Assembly (NCBI GenBank): GCA_947449765.1
Contig: CANFSP010000002.1
Coordinates: 1 to 64,000 of the forward strand
DNA: 64,000 bases
Reading direction: 5' to 3'
Origin: Actinomycetota bacterium
GTDB lineage: Bacteria > Actinomycetota > Actinomycetes > Actinomycetales > Microbacteriaceae
Under the pieces are notes generated by a model. The model ran no database searches, had not been told where the DNA came from, and saw only the letters and a program-made list of their open reading frames with translations. How positions within the stretch are numbered: the first letter of the stretch is position 1; the number at the start of each line of letters is the position of its first letter. A program made the position numbers and the translations under genes. Positions 50,232 through 59,654 of this stretch are shown here, one piece after another.

Positions 50232-51455
50232 GTGCGTGCACTCGTGACCAAAATCACCGGCGTTGTCTTCATTGTCGGACTCGTGACCGCAGCCCTTGTT
50301 CCGCAAGCGGCTTCGGCTACGAGCTATCCCTCGTGGGATGACGTGGTCGCCGCGCGGGCAAATCAGGCGGACAAAGAGGCCGAGGTCACGCGCGTCACTG
50401 ACTTGCTGAACCAGCTTGAGAGCCAGCTCCAAACGGCCACCGAAGAAGCAAACAAACGTGGTGAGGTGTACGCGGCAGCGCGCGAAAAGTTTGAAGCTGC
50501 TGACCAGCGAACTGCGGAACTCACTAAACAGGCCGAGGATGCTCGCGCCAAGGCGGACGCCGCCAAAACTCTTGCGGGTCGACTTGGCGCACAGCTCTAC
50601 CGATCCGGTGGTGGTGATCTCGGTTTGAACATGCTGGTCGAAAGCGGCGCCGGGGATGCGGGCACACTCCTGTCGCGACTGGGTTCGATGTCGAAGCTCA
50701 TGGAACGTTCATCCGTCATTTATGCCGACGCGCTTGCAGCCGAAAACGAAGCGACAGCGCTTGAGCAGCAAGCCAAGATTGCGCTTGATGAACGTGAACG
50801 TCTCAAGACCATCGCTGAAGATGCCTATAACCAGGCCGTCGAGGCACAAAAAGTCGTGGCGGCACAGGTCGCCGAAAATCAAGATCACGCCGATGTGTTG
50901 CGAGCTCAACTAGCGGCCTTGAACGCTGCCGCCGATGCGACCGTGGCCGACTACGAGCGTGGCGTCGAAATTGCTCGGCAGGCAGCGCTTGAGCAAGCGC
51001 GCAAAGACGCCGAAGAGCGTGGTGTTCCCATCAGTGATGCCGGCTGGACCAGACCGGGCGACGGCTGGATCAGCGACAATTATGGTCCGCGCACGCCTAT
51101 CTGGACTGGTGGTGGTTGGACGAACAGCTGGCACAGCGGCACCGACTTCGCTCAGGGGTGCGGTGCCGGTATCTACGCGGCCTCGGGTGGCACGGTCACC
51201 TACGCCGGGTGGAACGGCGGACTTGGCTACCACGTGCGCATCGATCACGGTGATGGCATCGAATCGTCTTACTCGCACATCATGGAAGGTGGAATCGAGG
51301 TGAGCTGGGGCCAGTTCGTGAGCCCCGGTCAACGGATCGCATCCACCGGTTCAACGGGTCAGTCGACCGGATGCCACTTGCACTTCATGATCACCATCTG
51401 GGGCTCAACGACCGATCCGGCCGCGTTCCTCAGGTCGAAGGGTGTAAACCTCTAG
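50232..51455 (+). CDS. M23-family peptidoglycan endopeptidase with coiled-coil N-terminus
   Basis: A 407-residue exported cell-wall hydrolase. The signal peptide ends near 'PQAASA'. Residues about 45-255 form long coiled coils of EnvC/NlpD type. The C-terminal LytM domain has the zinc ligands in 'NSWHSGTDFAQGCGAG' (HxxxD) and 'GCHLHFMI' (HxH), so it is probably catalytically active. It may cut cross-links during division, with the coiled coil as a regulatory arm. Start GTG 50232 or GTG 50244 cannot be decided; neither has a strong ribosome binding site. Confidence 0.9.
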   Translation: MRALVTKITGVVFIVGLVTAALVPQAASATSYPSWDDVVAARANQADKEAEVTRVTDLLNQLESQLQTATEEANKRGEVYAAAREKFEAADQRTAELTKQAEDARAKADAAKTLAGRLGAQLYRSGGGDLGLNMLVESGAGDAGTLLSRLGSMSKLMERSSVIYADALAAENEATALEQQAKIALDERERLKTIAEDAYNQAVEAQKVVAAQVAENQDHADVLRAQLAALNAAADATVADYERGVEIARQAALEQARKDAEERGVPISDAGWTRPGDGWISDNYGPRTPIWTGGGWTNSWHSGTDFAQGCGAGIYAASGGTVTYAGWNGGLGYHVRIDHGDGIESSYSHIMEGGIEVSWGQFVSPGQRIASTGSTGQSTGCHLHFMITIWGSTTDPAAFLRSKGVNL

Positions 51456-51514
51456 TCACGACGGCTTAACCAGTACCCCACGATTCGCGGGTCGGGGTGC
51501 TGAGCAAGTGCGGT

Positions 51515-52006
51515 CTAGTGACCTTCAGTTTTCAGGCGCTCGAAGCCGTCGAGCACAATCTGCTCGGCGGCAGCAGCATCCGCCCAGCCCTCGACGTTCA
51601 CGAACTTGCCCGGCTCGAGATCCTTGTACGTGCGGAAGAAGTGCTCGATTTCATTACGGGTCTGCTCGGGAACATCCGTAATGTCTTGAATGTGGGTCCA
51701 GCGTGGGTCTTTATAGGGCACGCAAATGACCTTGGCGTCGGAACCAGCCTCATCGCTCATGTTGAGTACGCCGACAGGGCGAACCTTGACGCCGACACCC
51801 GGGAAAACTGGGTACTCCAGCAGCACGAGGGCGTCGACCGGGTCGCCATCGAGCCCAAGGGTGTTCTCGAAGAAGCCGTAGTCGGTGGGGTACACGAACG
51901 TCGTGAAGAGCACCCGGTCGAGATAGACCCGGCCCGTGACGTGGTCGACTTCATACTTATTGCGGCTGCCCTTGGGGATTTCGATGATCACGTCGTATGC
52001 GCCCAC
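51515..52006 (-). CDS. ppa: Inorganic pyrophosphatase (family I)
   Basis: A 163-residue soluble pyrophosphatase that drives biosynthetic reactions by splitting PPi. It has the family I active-site motif '[10 protein letters not shown]', 'GSRNKYEVD' (start-side substrate residues), '[11 protein letters not shown]' and 'KDPRW' near the middle. Length is standard for bacterial enzymes. Its start is divergent from tilS by about 50 bases, and it converges with the M23 gene. Confidence 0.96.
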   Translation of the reverse strand: MGAYDVIIEIPKGSRNKYEVDHVTGRVYLDRVLFTTFVYPTDYGFFENTLGLDGDPVDALVLLEYPVFPGVGVKVRPVGVLNMSDEAGSDAKVICVPYKDPRWTHIQDITDVPEQTRNEIEHFFRTYKDLEPGKFVNVEGWADAAAAEQIVLDGFERLKTEGH

Positions 52007-52055
52007 GCGTGCACTCCTTATTAATTGGTTTTACGTCGGAATAAGGTTATCGAAG

Positions 52056-53336
52056 ATGAGTACCCGCCCACGCCTCACGCCAGCTATGGCCGATACTCGG
52101 CGTGCCGTGCGCGAGTTGTTGCGAGCCGAATTTCCGGATGCGCTCGCCGCAGTGACCCGCATGCCCGGGTGCGTTGGCGGCACGGGCTATCTGGTTGCTC
52201 CGGATGCACCCCTCGTTCTCGTTGCGCTGAGCGGTGGCGCCGACTCGCTCGCGCTCGCCGCGGCCACCGCATTCGAAGCGCAACGCTGCGGATTACGCGC
52301 TGGCGCAGTAGTCATCGACCACAGGTTGCAGGAGGGCTCGGCGCTCGTGGCTGAGGCCGCGGCGACCAAAGCGCGCGACCTGGGCCTCGCGCCGGTGGTC
52401 GTGCGGTCGCTTGTCGAGCCTCTTTCGCCGGCTGAGCCCCCTCCGATGGCTGAGCCTGTCGAAGCCCCATCGCCTGTCGAGACCTCGCCGGCTGAGCCCC
52501 CTCCGATGGCTGAGCTTGTCGAAGCCCAATCGCCTGTCGAGACCTCGCCGGCTGAGCCTGTCGAAGCCCAATCGCCTGTCGAGACCACCACCCACAAACG
52601 CGCAATCCACTCCCACGGCCCAGAAGCCGACGCCAGGGTTGCACGCTACACCGCGCTGGACGAGGTTGCACGTGAAACCGGTGCACAGGCCATACTCCTC
52701 GCTCATACGCTCAACGATCAGGCTGAAACGGTTCTGCTTGGGTTGACCCGTGGCGCTGGGGTGACAAGCCTGTCCGGGATGCCGGCGGTGACGCGGGGGG
52801 TTGTTGAAGGGCTTCGACAGGCTCGACCGACGGAGGGGGGTCAGCCGACGCTGTACCTGCGACCGTTCCTCGGTATTACCCGCGCCCAAACCGAGCAGGC
52901 ATGCGCAGATCTCGGGCTCGACCCATGGAACGACCCACACAATCAGGATGCGCGCTACACGCGCGTGCGCATCCGTCACCAGATCGTGCCCGTGCTCGAG
53001 AGTGAGCTGGGTCCGGGTGTCATCGAAGCCCTTGCCCGAACCGCCTCGCACCTGCAGGACGACGCCGAGGTGCTCGACCGGCTAGCTCGCGCGGCGTGGG
53101 GCGAGTGCCTCAGCGAGCTGGGTCTCGTGGTTGACGGTATTGCCACTCACCCGCGAGCCGTGCGCACGCGCGTGTTTCGCCTGGCCGCCGAGCGCGCGGG
53201 GTTGCACGGGCTGACCGCTGCGCACCTCGACACCATCGACCACCTCGTTACCGACTGGCACGGGCAAAAAGCGTTGGCTGTTCCCGGCGGTTCGGTGCTT
53301 CGAACGGACGGAAAGCTCGAATTTCGCGCGGAATGA
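52056..53336 (+). CDS. tilS: tRNA(Ile)-lysidine synthase with a repeat insertion
   Basis: A 426-residue PP-loop enzyme that modifies C34 of tRNA-Ile(CAU) with lysine. The ATP-binding PP-loop is 'VALSGGADSLALAAATAF'; 'VIDHRLQEGSALVAEAA', 'ARVARYTALDEVA', 'ILLAHTLNDQAETVLLGLTR' and 'LRPFLGITRAQTEQ' follow in the family order. Residues about 124-178 are an unusual insertion built of three copies of a 60-nt DNA unit (see repeat). ATG 52056 follows AAGG at a distance of about 10 bases; ATG 52086 is another option. It begins the hpt-ftsH-fol operon. Confidence 0.93.
   Translation: MSTRPRLTPAMADTRRAVRELLRAEFPDALAAVTRMPGCVGGTGYLVAPDAPLVLVALSGGADSLALAAATAFEAQRCGLRAGAVVIDHRLQEGSALVAEAAATKARDLGLAPVVVRSLVEPLSPAEPPPMAEPVEAPSPVETSPAEPPPMAELVEAQSPVETSPAEPVEAQSPVETTTHKRAIHSHGPEADARVARYTALDEVARETGAQAILLAHTLNDQAETVLLGLTRGAGVTSLSGMPAVTRGVVEGLRQARPTEGGQPTLYLRPFLGITRAQTEQACADLGLDPWNDPHNQDARYTRVRIRHQIVPVLESELGPGVIEALARTASHLQDDAEVLDRLARAAWGECLSELGLVVDGIATHPRAVRTRVFRLAAERAGLHGLTAAHLDTIDHLVTDWHGQKALAVPGGSVLRTDGKLEFRAE
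52425..52586. repeat. In-frame 60-nt tandem repeat inside tilS (2.7 copies)
   Basis: Units at 52425-52484 and 52485-52544 are nearly identical; the third, 52545-52586, lacks 18 bases. Each unit encodes 20 residues of the type 'SPAEPPPMAEPVEAPSPVET'. The core GAGCCTGTCGAAGC matches, inverted, a copy at about 52811-52826 also within tilS. It resembles actinobacterial REP-like palindromic sequence. Confidence 0.9.
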
Positions 53337-53374
53337 CAAGGGACAAAACCCCCATGTAGTGGTTGGATAGTGCA

Positions 53375-53944
53375 ATGGAGCTCAACGACATCGAATCTGA
53401 CCTGACCGAAGTTCTCTTTACTGAAGAGCAGATCCGGGCCCGCATCGCTGAGCTTGCTCGCGAGATTGAGGCGGACTACCCCGACGGGGATGTGCTGCTC
53501 GTCGGCGTGCTCAAAGGAGCCGTCATCGTTATGGCTGATCTCGCTCGCGAACTCAAGTTTCACGCACACATCGACTTCATGGCGGTGAGCTCGTATGGAG
53601 CGAGCACCCAGTCATCCGGTGTGGTCAAAATCAACAAGGACCTCGACACCGAAGTTGACGGCAAAAAGGTGCTCCTCATCGAGGACATCATGGATTCCGG
53701 GCTCACCCTCTCGTGGCTCGTCAACAACATGCGCGCCCGCGGGGCAGCCAGCGTCGAGGTGTGTGCCATGTTCCGCAAACCCGAAGCGGTCAAGATTCCG
53801 GTGGATGTGAAATACGTCGGCTTCGACATTCCACCGGCCTTTGTGGTGGGCTATGGTCTCGACTACGCCGAGAAGTACCGCAATGTGCGTGGATTGGGCG
53901 TTCTCTCGCCGCATGTCTACGCGGGGCAAGACCCGCACGCCTAG
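53375..53944 (+). CDS. hpt: Hypoxanthine phosphoribosyltransferase
   Basis: A 189-residue purine salvage enzyme making IMP (and GMP) from base and PRPP. The PRPP-binding motif is 'VLLIEDIMDSGLTLSWL'; upstream is the flexible loop region 'MAVSSYGASTQSSG' and the N-terminal 'IRARIAELAREI'. The C-terminal 'YVGFDIPPAFVVGYGLDYAE' carries the base-binding residues. ATG 53375 is used; a TTG at 53363 is in frame but less likely. It follows tilS as in other actinomycetes. Confidence 0.95.
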   Translation: MELNDIESDLTEVLFTEEQIRARIAELAREIEADYPDGDVLLVGVLKGAVIVMADLARELKFHAHIDFMAVSSYGASTQSSGVVKINKDLDTEVDGKKVLLIEDIMDSGLTLSWLVNNMRARGAASVEVCAMFRKPEAVKIPVDVKYVGFDIPPAFVVGYGLDYAEKYRNVRGLGVLSPHVYAGQDPHA

Positions 53945-53953
53945 TCCGCCGTG

Positions 53954-53981
53954 AGCGAATACTCAGATTCGCGTATTCGCT
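53954..53981. promoter_or_regulatory. Inverted repeat before ftsH
   Basis: AGCGAATAC and GTATTCGCT are perfect 9-base arms around a 10-base loop between the hpt stop and the ftsH start. It could end part of the hpt transcript or be an operator for ftsH. Confidence 0.45.
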
Positions 53982-54003
53982 AAACCGATAGCCTAGGACC
54001 ACC

Positions 54004-56076
54004 ATGAATTTCAAGAAGCTTTTTCGCGGACCCTTCATTTATGTGATTTTGGCGATTGCCGCCGTGTGGATTGGCACCGCCCTCATCGGTATGTCGGGGT
54101 ATCAGACGGTGACCACCGACCAGGGCTTGCAGATGCTCGCCGACGGCAAGGTCAAAGAAGCAACCATCTTTGGTGGCGATCAACGCGTCGACATGACACT
54201 CATCAACGCGGATGCTGAAAAGGGTGACAAGGTTCAGTTCTACTGGGTCACGCCCCGCGGTCAGCAGGTCATCACCGCCATCGACAACGCCAAACTATCC
54301 GGTGGGTACAACGACGACGTTCCCAAGGACAACTGGCTGCTCTCGACTCTCGGCTTCTTGCTCCCGATCATCCTGATTGGTGCGTTCTTCTGGTTCATGC
54401 TCAGCTCGATGCAGGGCGGTGGCAGCAAAGTTATGCAGTTCGGCAAGTCTCGTCACAAGCTCGTGACCAAAGAGACACCGACCGTTACTTTCGCTGATGT
54501 TGCCGGTGCCGACGAAGCCATCGAAGAGCTCAATGAGATCAAAGACTTTTTGAAAAACCCGGCTAAGTTCCAGGCCGTCGGAGCGCGCATCCCCAAGGGT
54601 GTTTTGCTCTACGGTCCCCCCGGCACCGGAAAGACGCTACTCGCGCGTGCTGTTGCTGGCGAGGCCGGCGTTCCGTTCTTCGCCATCTCGGGTTCGGACT
54701 TCGTCGAGATGTTCGTTGGTGTGGGAGCGAGCCGCGTGCGCGACCTGTTCGAGCAAGCCAAAGCTGCCAGCCCAGCCATCATCTTCGTTGACGAGATCGA
54801 TGCGGTTGGTCGACACCGTGGCGCCGGCATGGGTGGCGGACACGATGAACGCGAACAGACGCTCAACCAGATGCTCGTCGAGATGGACGGCTTCGACCCG
54901 AAGACGAATGTCATCATGATTGCGGCCACGAACCGCCCGGATATTCTCGACCCGGCACTCTTGCGTCCGGGACGATTCGACCGTCAAATCGGTGTCGATG
55001 CCCCCGACCTTGAAGGCCGCAAGAAGATTCTCGAAGTACACGCTCAGGGCAAGCCGATGGCTCCCGGTGTGGACCTGGAAATCGTCGCGCGCAAGACCCC
55101 CGGCTTCACCGGTGCTGATCTGGCGAACGTTCTCAACGAAGCCGCCTTGCTCACCGCACGATCGGATGCCGATCTGGTGGATGACCGCGCTCTCGATGAG
55201 GCGATTGACCGCGTCATTGCGGGCCCGCAGCGTCGCAGTCGCGTGATGAACGACAAAGAAAAACTCATCACCGCGTACCACGAGGGTGGTCACGCCCTCG
55301 CTGCCGCGGCGATGAACTACTCGGATCCGGTGACGAAGGTCACCATCCTCCCGCGTGGTCGCGCTCTCGGATACACCATGGTCCTCCCTCTCCAAGACAA
55401 GTACTCCGTCACGCGCAACGAGCTGCTTGATCAGCTCGCCTATGCGATGGGTGGTCGTGTTGCTGAAGAAATCGTTTTCCACGACCCCACAACCGGCGCC
55501 TCGAACGACATCGAAAAGGCGACCAGCATTGCGCGCAAGATGGTCACCGAGTACGGCATGACGTCGTCGGTCGGTGCGGTCAAGCTCGGTAGTGCATCCG
55601 GCGAGATGTTCCTCGGTCGCAACATGGGCCACGAGCGCGACTACTCCGAGCAGATGGCCGAGAAGGTCGACGCCGAGGTTCGTGCGTTCATCGAGAACGC
55701 ACACGATGAGGCGTACAAAGTGCTCACGGCGAACCGCAAGATTTTGGACAAACTTGCAGCCGAACTCCTCGAAAAAGAGACACTCGACCAAAACCAGATC
55801 GCGGAGATCTTTACCGGCGTCAAAAAGTTACCAGAGCGCACCCAGTGGCTCTCGAGCAACAAACGCCCCGGACAAAAGACGCCGCCGGTTGGTGTTCCTG
55901 CCAGCTCGCGCTCTTCTCGCGAGGGTGACGGTGCGCGCTACGGGGTGGCAAAGCCCACAACGACCGGAACAAAGCGTCGTTCGGCAGCCAAGCCAGCAAC
56001 TAAGGCCGCATCCAAACCGCGATCGAGTTCGACGCGTGCCATGTCTCAGCCAGACAACGACACCACCGCAAAGTAG
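54004..56076 (+). CDS. ftsH: ATP-dependent zinc metalloprotease FtsH
   Basis: A 690-residue membrane AAA protease for quality control of membrane and regulatory proteins. Two transmembrane helices (about 10-30 and 115-137) flank the extracytoplasmic part. The AAA module has Walker A 'GPPGTGKT' (204-211), Walker B 'IIFVDEID', and the SRH '[20 protein letters not shown]'. The protease site is HEGGH (426-430); HEAGH is the common form. The C-terminal tail beyond about 620 is basic and low complexity ('[20 protein letters not shown]'). Confidence 0.98.
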   Translation: MNFKKLFRGPFIYVILAIAAVWIGTALIGMSGYQTVTTDQGLQMLADGKVKEATIFGGDQRVDMTLINADAEKGDKVQFYWVTPRGQQVITAIDNAKLSGGYNDDVPKDNWLLSTLGFLLPIILIGAFFWFMLSSMQGGGSKVMQFGKSRHKLVTKETPTVTFADVAGADEAIEELNEIKDFLKNPAKFQAVGARIPKGVLLYGPPGTGKTLLARAVAGEAGVPFFAISGSDFVEMFVGVGASRVRDLFEQAKAASPAIIFVDEIDAVGRHRGAGMGGGHDEREQTLNQMLVEMDGFDPKTNVIMIAATNRPDILDPALLRPGRFDRQIGVDAPDLEGRKKILEVHAQGKPMAPGVDLEIVARKTPGFTGADLANVLNEAALLTARSDADLVDDRALDEAIDRVIAGPQRRSRVMNDKEKLITAYHEGGHALAAAAMNYSDPVTKVTILPRGRALGYTMVLPLQDKYSVTRNELLDQLAYAMGGRVAEEIVFHDPTTGASNDIEKATSIARKMVTEYGMTSSVGAVKLGSASGEMFLGRNMGHERDYSEQMAEKVDAEVRAFIENAHDEAYKVLTANRKILDKLAAELLEKETLDQNQIAEIFTGVKKLPERTQWLSSNKRPGQKTPPVGVPASSRSSREGDGARYGVAKPTTTGTKRRSAAKPATKAASKPRSSSTRAMSQPDNDTTAK

Positions 56077-56082
56077 CCCCGA

Positions 56083-56688
56083 GTGGCAATCGATCGGGAG
56101 CGCGCCACACGGGCAGTGACCGAGCTGCTCGAGGCGCTAGGTGACGACCCGACTCGATCGGGGTTGAAGAAAACCCCGGAACTTGTGGTGGATGCGCTCG
56201 CCGAACTGACCCGGGGCGTAGGTGTTGATCCGCGTGAACTCATCACGCCACTCTCGGAGAACAGCCCCGACAACTCTCGTGACGCGGTGGTCATGAGTGG
56301 CATAAATGTGCGCTCGCTGTGTGAGCACCACCTCATGCCCTTTACCGGTATCGCGCATGTGGCCTACCTGCCGGGGGAGACCCTGTGCACGCTCGGCTCG
56401 CTGGCGCGCATCGTCGAAACCTTCGCCGCTAAACCACAGATTCAAGAGCGGCTCGGCGAGGAGATTGCGGATGCGCTCATGGAGAGCCTCGGTGCACGAG
56501 GCGCACTCGTGGTCCTGGACATGTCTCACGACTGCATGAGTGCCCGCACACTGCAGCATCCGCAGTCGCACATCCTCACCATTGCAGGTCGAGGTGAGCT
56601 CGCTGAACCGGCAGCTCGGGCGGAGATTGTTGCCCTTCTGGCGCTACAGGAGAGTGCGCATCCTCTGGAGTCGGAGTCGGAGGCGTAG
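56083..56688 (+). CDS. folE: GTP cyclohydrolase I
   Basis: A 201-residue enzyme that makes 7,8-dihydroneopterin triphosphate from GTP, the first step of folate synthesis. The zinc and catalytic residues lie in 'VRSLCEHHLMPFTGIAHVAY' and 'VVLDMSHDCMSARTLQHP'; 'PQIQERLGEEIADAL' is also typical. It begins 6 bases after ftsH at a GTG and is first in the folate cluster. Length is normal. Confidence 0.97.
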   Translation: MAIDRERATRAVTELLEALGDDPTRSGLKKTPELVVDALAELTRGVGVDPRELITPLSENSPDNSRDAVVMSGINVRSLCEHHLMPFTGIAHVAYLPGETLCTLGSLARIVETFAAKPQIQERLGEEIADALMESLGARGALVVLDMSHDCMSARTLQHPQSHILTIAGRGELAEPAARAEIVALLALQESAHPLESESEA

Positions 56689-56690
56689 AC

Positions 56691-57560
56691 ATGGCACTTC
56701 GCACTCTGATCATGGGTGTGGTCAATGTGACCCCCGATTCTTTTAGCGATGGGGGGCGATTTCTCGACAGCTCTGCCGCGATCCGGCATGGACTGCTGCT
56801 CGCTCAGCAGGGCGCCGACATCGTTGACGTGGGAGGCGAGTCGACCAGACCAGGTGCGCATCGTGTTTCCCGTGAAACTGAGCATGAACGCGTTGCTCCC
56901 GTGATCGCGGAACTGGTTCGTTCGGGCGTGACGGTGAGCGTTGACACGATGAATGCATCCACGGCGCGTCTCGCGGCAGACCTCGGCGCGACGTACATCA
57001 ATGACGTGTCGGGTGGCCTATCGGATGAGGCCATGGCGCATGTGGCGAGCACCTCGGATGCGTACTTCATCGCAAGCCACTGGCGGGCACACTCTCTCGA
57101 GATGGATAGTGCGGCGACTTATGTCGACGCGTCGCAGGAGATAACCCAAGAATTGACGCTTCGGGCTCGCGCTCTGGTCGCAGCGGGTGTGTCCCCGAAC
57201 AGATTGATTCTCGACCCAGGACTCGGTTTTGCGAAAGCGCAGGAGCACAACTGGCAAGTCCTCGATCACCTGAGCGACTTGGGCAATGTGGGTTACCCCA
57301 TCCTCGTTGGCGCATCTCGAAAGCGTTTTCTTTCCAGCCTGTTGCCTCCTGACGCGACCCTCGAACAGCGCGATATTGCTTCCGCTGCGGTGAGTCTGTG
57401 GGCCGCCACCACTGGCGCGTGGGGTGTGAGGGTTCACGATGTTGTGGCAACCAGGCGAGCTTTTCAGCTGGTGGAGGAAGGCCGGCTTGCCCCGAGTCCG
57501 ACAGGCGTCGGCGCAGAAGAGTCAGCGTCGCTCATGATGAGGCAGCTCCTCGATGCGTGA
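56691..57560 (+). CDS. folP: Dihydropteroate synthase
   Basis: A 289-residue TIM-barrel enzyme joining 4-aminobenzoate with the pterin diphosphate; the sulfonamide target. Motifs are 'MGVVNVTPDSFSDGG', 'GADIVDVGGESTRPGA', 'VSVDTMNASTA', 'YINDVSGGL', and 'RLILDPGLGFAKAQEHN', with 'LVGASRKRFL' toward the C-terminus. It follows folE by two bases and overlaps folB by 8 bases. Confidence 0.97.
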   Translation: MALRTLIMGVVNVTPDSFSDGGRFLDSSAAIRHGLLLAQQGADIVDVGGESTRPGAHRVSRETEHERVAPVIAELVRSGVTVSVDTMNASTARLAADLGATYINDVSGGLSDEAMAHVASTSDAYFIASHWRAHSLEMDSAATYVDASQEITQELTLRARALVAAGVSPNRLILDPGLGFAKAQEHNWQVLDHLSDLGNVGYPILVGASRKRFLSSLLPPDATLEQRDIASAAVSLWAATTGAWGVRVHDVVATRRAFQLVEEGRLAPSPTGVGAEESASLMMRQLLDA

Positions 57561-57954
57561 TCGGATTTGCCTGACGGGACTTCGAGCCTTCGGCCATCAC
57601 GGCGTGTTCGAACACGAGCGCCGCGAGGGACAACTGTTTGTCGTCGACGTCGTCATTGAAGTGGATACGAGACATGCTGCGTCTACCGACGAGCTGCGCG
57701 ACACCGTCAACTACGCCACGCTGGCTGACCGTGTTGTCGCTCGTGTCAGCGGCGAAGCGGTAAATCTGCTCGAGACCCTGGCTGCGCAGATTGCCGAAGA
57801 CGCGCTTGAACTTGTGTCCGAATCTGCGTCGCGTGAGGGGCAGGCCACCGGAGGCGACAAGGTCGTCGTCGAAGTTACCGTGCACAAGCCGGCTGCCCCG
57901 CTGCCTCACGAGTTTGCCGATGTGTCCGTCACCATCCGTCGGGAGAGTGCATGA
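57553..57954 (+). CDS. folB: Dihydroneopterin aldolase
   Basis: A 133-residue enzyme of folate synthesis that cuts dihydroneopterin to hydroxymethyl-dihydropterin and glycolaldehyde. 'DRICLTGLRAFGHHGVFEHE', 'GQLFVVDVVIEVD', 'DTVNYATLADRV' and 'VVVEVTVHKPAAPLPHEF' are all present, including the catalytic glutamate and lysine regions. It overlaps folP by 8 and folK by 4 bases. Confidence 0.96.
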   Translation: MRDRICLTGLRAFGHHGVFEHERREGQLFVVDVVIEVDTRHAASTDELRDTVNYATLADRVVARVSGEAVNLLETLAAQIAEDALELVSESASREGQATGGDKVVVEVTVHKPAAPLPHEFADVSVTIRRESA

Positions 57955-58466
57955 GTACCGCGGTTATCGCATTCGGGAGCAACCTCGGCAATCGCGCCGA
58001 GATCATCGGCGTGGCCCGCGCGGCATTGGATGCGCATCCCTCGATTGTGGTTGAGACGATGTCACCCCTGCACGAGAGTGTCGCCATCAAGCCACACGGT
58101 GCCGATGAGTCAGCCCCCGCCTACCTGAACGCTGTTGCCCGCGTTCGCACAGACCTCTCTGCGGAGCAACTTCTTGAGGAACTCATGCGCATTGAGCGCG
58201 AGAGTGGACGTGAGCGCCATGAGCGCTGGGGAGACAGAACGCTCGATCTGGACATCATCACGTACGATGACCTGACCATGAACCAACGACACCTCACTCT
58301 GCCGCACCCTCGGGCGGCCGCGCGACTCTTTGTGCTTGAGCCGTGGCTCGATATCGAACCGGGTGCAAACTTGGGTGAACAGTCGATTGCTCAACTCGCC
58401 GGTGACCTCGGTTCCGCACACCCGGCTGCTCGTACTCGCTCGAATCATTCAGGAGTGATCTCGTGA
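57951..58466 (+). CDS. folK: 2-amino-4-hydroxy-6-hydroxymethyldihydropteridine diphosphokinase
   Basis: A 171-residue pterin diphosphokinase. It begins 'VIAFGSNLGNRAEIIG', then has 'YLNAVARVRTDLSAEQLLEE', 'ESGRERHERWGDRTLDLDI' (metal and ATP residues) and 'LTLPHPRAAARLFVLEPW'. It makes the diphosphate substrate for FolP. It overlaps folB (ATGA) and the DUF3180 gene by 4 bases each. Confidence 0.96.
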   Translation: MSTAVIAFGSNLGNRAEIIGVARAALDAHPSIVVETMSPLHESVAIKPHGADESAPAYLNAVARVRTDLSAEQLLEELMRIERESGRERHERWGDRTLDLDIITYDDLTMNQRHLTLPHPRAAARLFVLEPWLDIEPGANLGEQSIAQLAGDLGSAHPAARTRSNHSGVIS

Positions 58467-58942
58467 AACGCACCAGTGTGACATCGATTATTGGCATGGG
58501 CGTAGCGACCGTCATTGTTGGCTACCTGCTTGAACTGCTTCTGCAGAGCCTGGGTTTCCATCTGGTACTTCCGCCATACTCACTGTCGCTTACCCTGGGA
58601 GCGATCGCGTTCGCCGCCGTTGCGCTGGCGATTCCCATCCGTCGGCGCGTCACCGGCAAGCGCAAAGAACCGCTCAGCCCGTTTTACGCGGTGCGCGTTG
58701 CCGTGCTCGGCAAATCCTCCACGTTGGTTGGCGCCCTTCTTCTCGGTCTGGGTATCGGCATCACGATCTTTGTCGTGACCCGACCCAACGCTCCGGGATG
58801 GGACCTGATCGGACCGGGAGTCGCTCAAATCGTTGGTTCGGCTCTCTTGCTCGCTGCCGGAATCATCACCGAGCACCTGTGCACTCTGCCACCGGATGAC
58901 GATGACAAGGAGGGTGTCCGTGACTCAGCCACACGAGCGTGA
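58463..58942 (+). CDS. DUF3180 family membrane protein
   Basis: A 159-residue protein with four hydrophobic helices ('IIGMGVATVIVGYLLELLLQ', 'LGAIAFAAVALAIPI', 'SSTLVGALLLGLGIGITIFV', 'IVGSALLLAAGIITEHLC') and an acidic C-terminus. The order after folK, and 'PFYAVRVAVLGKSSTLVGA', identify DUF3180, which is found in Actinobacteria beside the folate cluster. Function is unknown. It ends 23 bases inside the next gene. Confidence 0.9.
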   Translation: MKRTSVTSIIGMGVATVIVGYLLELLLQSLGFHLVLPPYSLSLTLGAIAFAAVALAIPIRRRVTGKRKEPLSPFYAVRVAVLGKSSTLVGALLLGLGIGITIFVVTRPNAPGWDLIGPGVAQIVGSALLLAAGIITEHLCTLPPDDDDKEGVRDSATRA

Positions 58943-59654
58943 CGGTCGCCTCGCCGTTGGAATTGTTGGGGCCGGCAACGTCGGGCCGGTTATCGGCGTG
59001 GCGCTTGCGGGGGCGGGTCACCGCATCCTCGGTATTTCGGCGATTTCGGCTGAAAGTCGCGATCGGGCTCACGCCATGCTGCCTGATGTTCCGGTGATGG
59101 ATGTGCCCACCGTGGTTGCCTCGAGTGAACTGGTCGTGCTCGCTGTGCCGGATGCGCAACTCGCCTCACTCATTCAGGGGCTCGTCGCTACCAACACATT
59201 TCAACCTGGCCAGATTGTCATGCACACATCGCCGATGTACGGCATCAATGTTCTCGAGCCCGCGCTCGATCTTGGCGTCATACCCCTGGCGCTGCATCCA
59301 GCCATGACGTTTACCGGAACGAGTATGGACGTGCAGCGGCTGAGCGAGTGCTTTATCGCGGTGACCGCCCCGACCCCGGTGCTTCCCATCGGTCAGGCTT
59401 TGGCGGTGGAACTCGGTGGCGAACCGCTGGTCATCCCTGAAGCGAAACGGGTTGACTACGCTGAAGCCATCTCTACCGCGTCGGAATTTTCGGCGTCGAT
59501 TGTTGCCCAAGCAACAGGCATTTTGGGAGCCATTGGCGTCGAAAACCCGGGTCTCGTTCTCGGGCCACTGATTCGCTCGAGTGTGGACCGGGCCCTGATG
59601 CGTTATGGCGATGTGCGAACGATTGGTATTTCTGACCTCGAGGACGACCTGTGA
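58920..59654 (+). CDS. Rossmann-like / DUF2520 domain protein
   Basis: A 244-residue NAD(P)-binding protein: 'GIVGAGNVGPVIGVALAGAG' Rossmann start, 'LAVPDAQLASLIQGL', then 'PLALHPAMTFTG' and the DUF2520 helical C-terminus. Its position between DUF3180 and panC is typical in actinomycetes; a ketopantoate-reductase-like role in pantothenate synthesis is possible but not shown here. Start GTG 58920 is chosen for its AAGGAGG at the right distance. Confidence 0.9.
   Translation: MTQPHERDGRLAVGIVGAGNVGPVIGVALAGAGHRILGISAISAESRDRAHAMLPDVPVMDVPTVVASSELVVLAVPDAQLASLIQGLVATNTFQPGQIVMHTSPMYGINVLEPALDLGVIPLALHPAMTFTGTSMDVQRLSECFIAVTAPTPVLPIGQALAVELGGEPLVIPEAKRVDYAEAISTASEFSASIVAQATGILGAIGVENPGLVLGPLIRSSVDRALMRYGDVRTIGISDLEDDL

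Noticed and set aside
54637-55791. 384-codon minus-strand open frame
   Set aside because: Antisense to ftsH; no ribosome binding site or domain.
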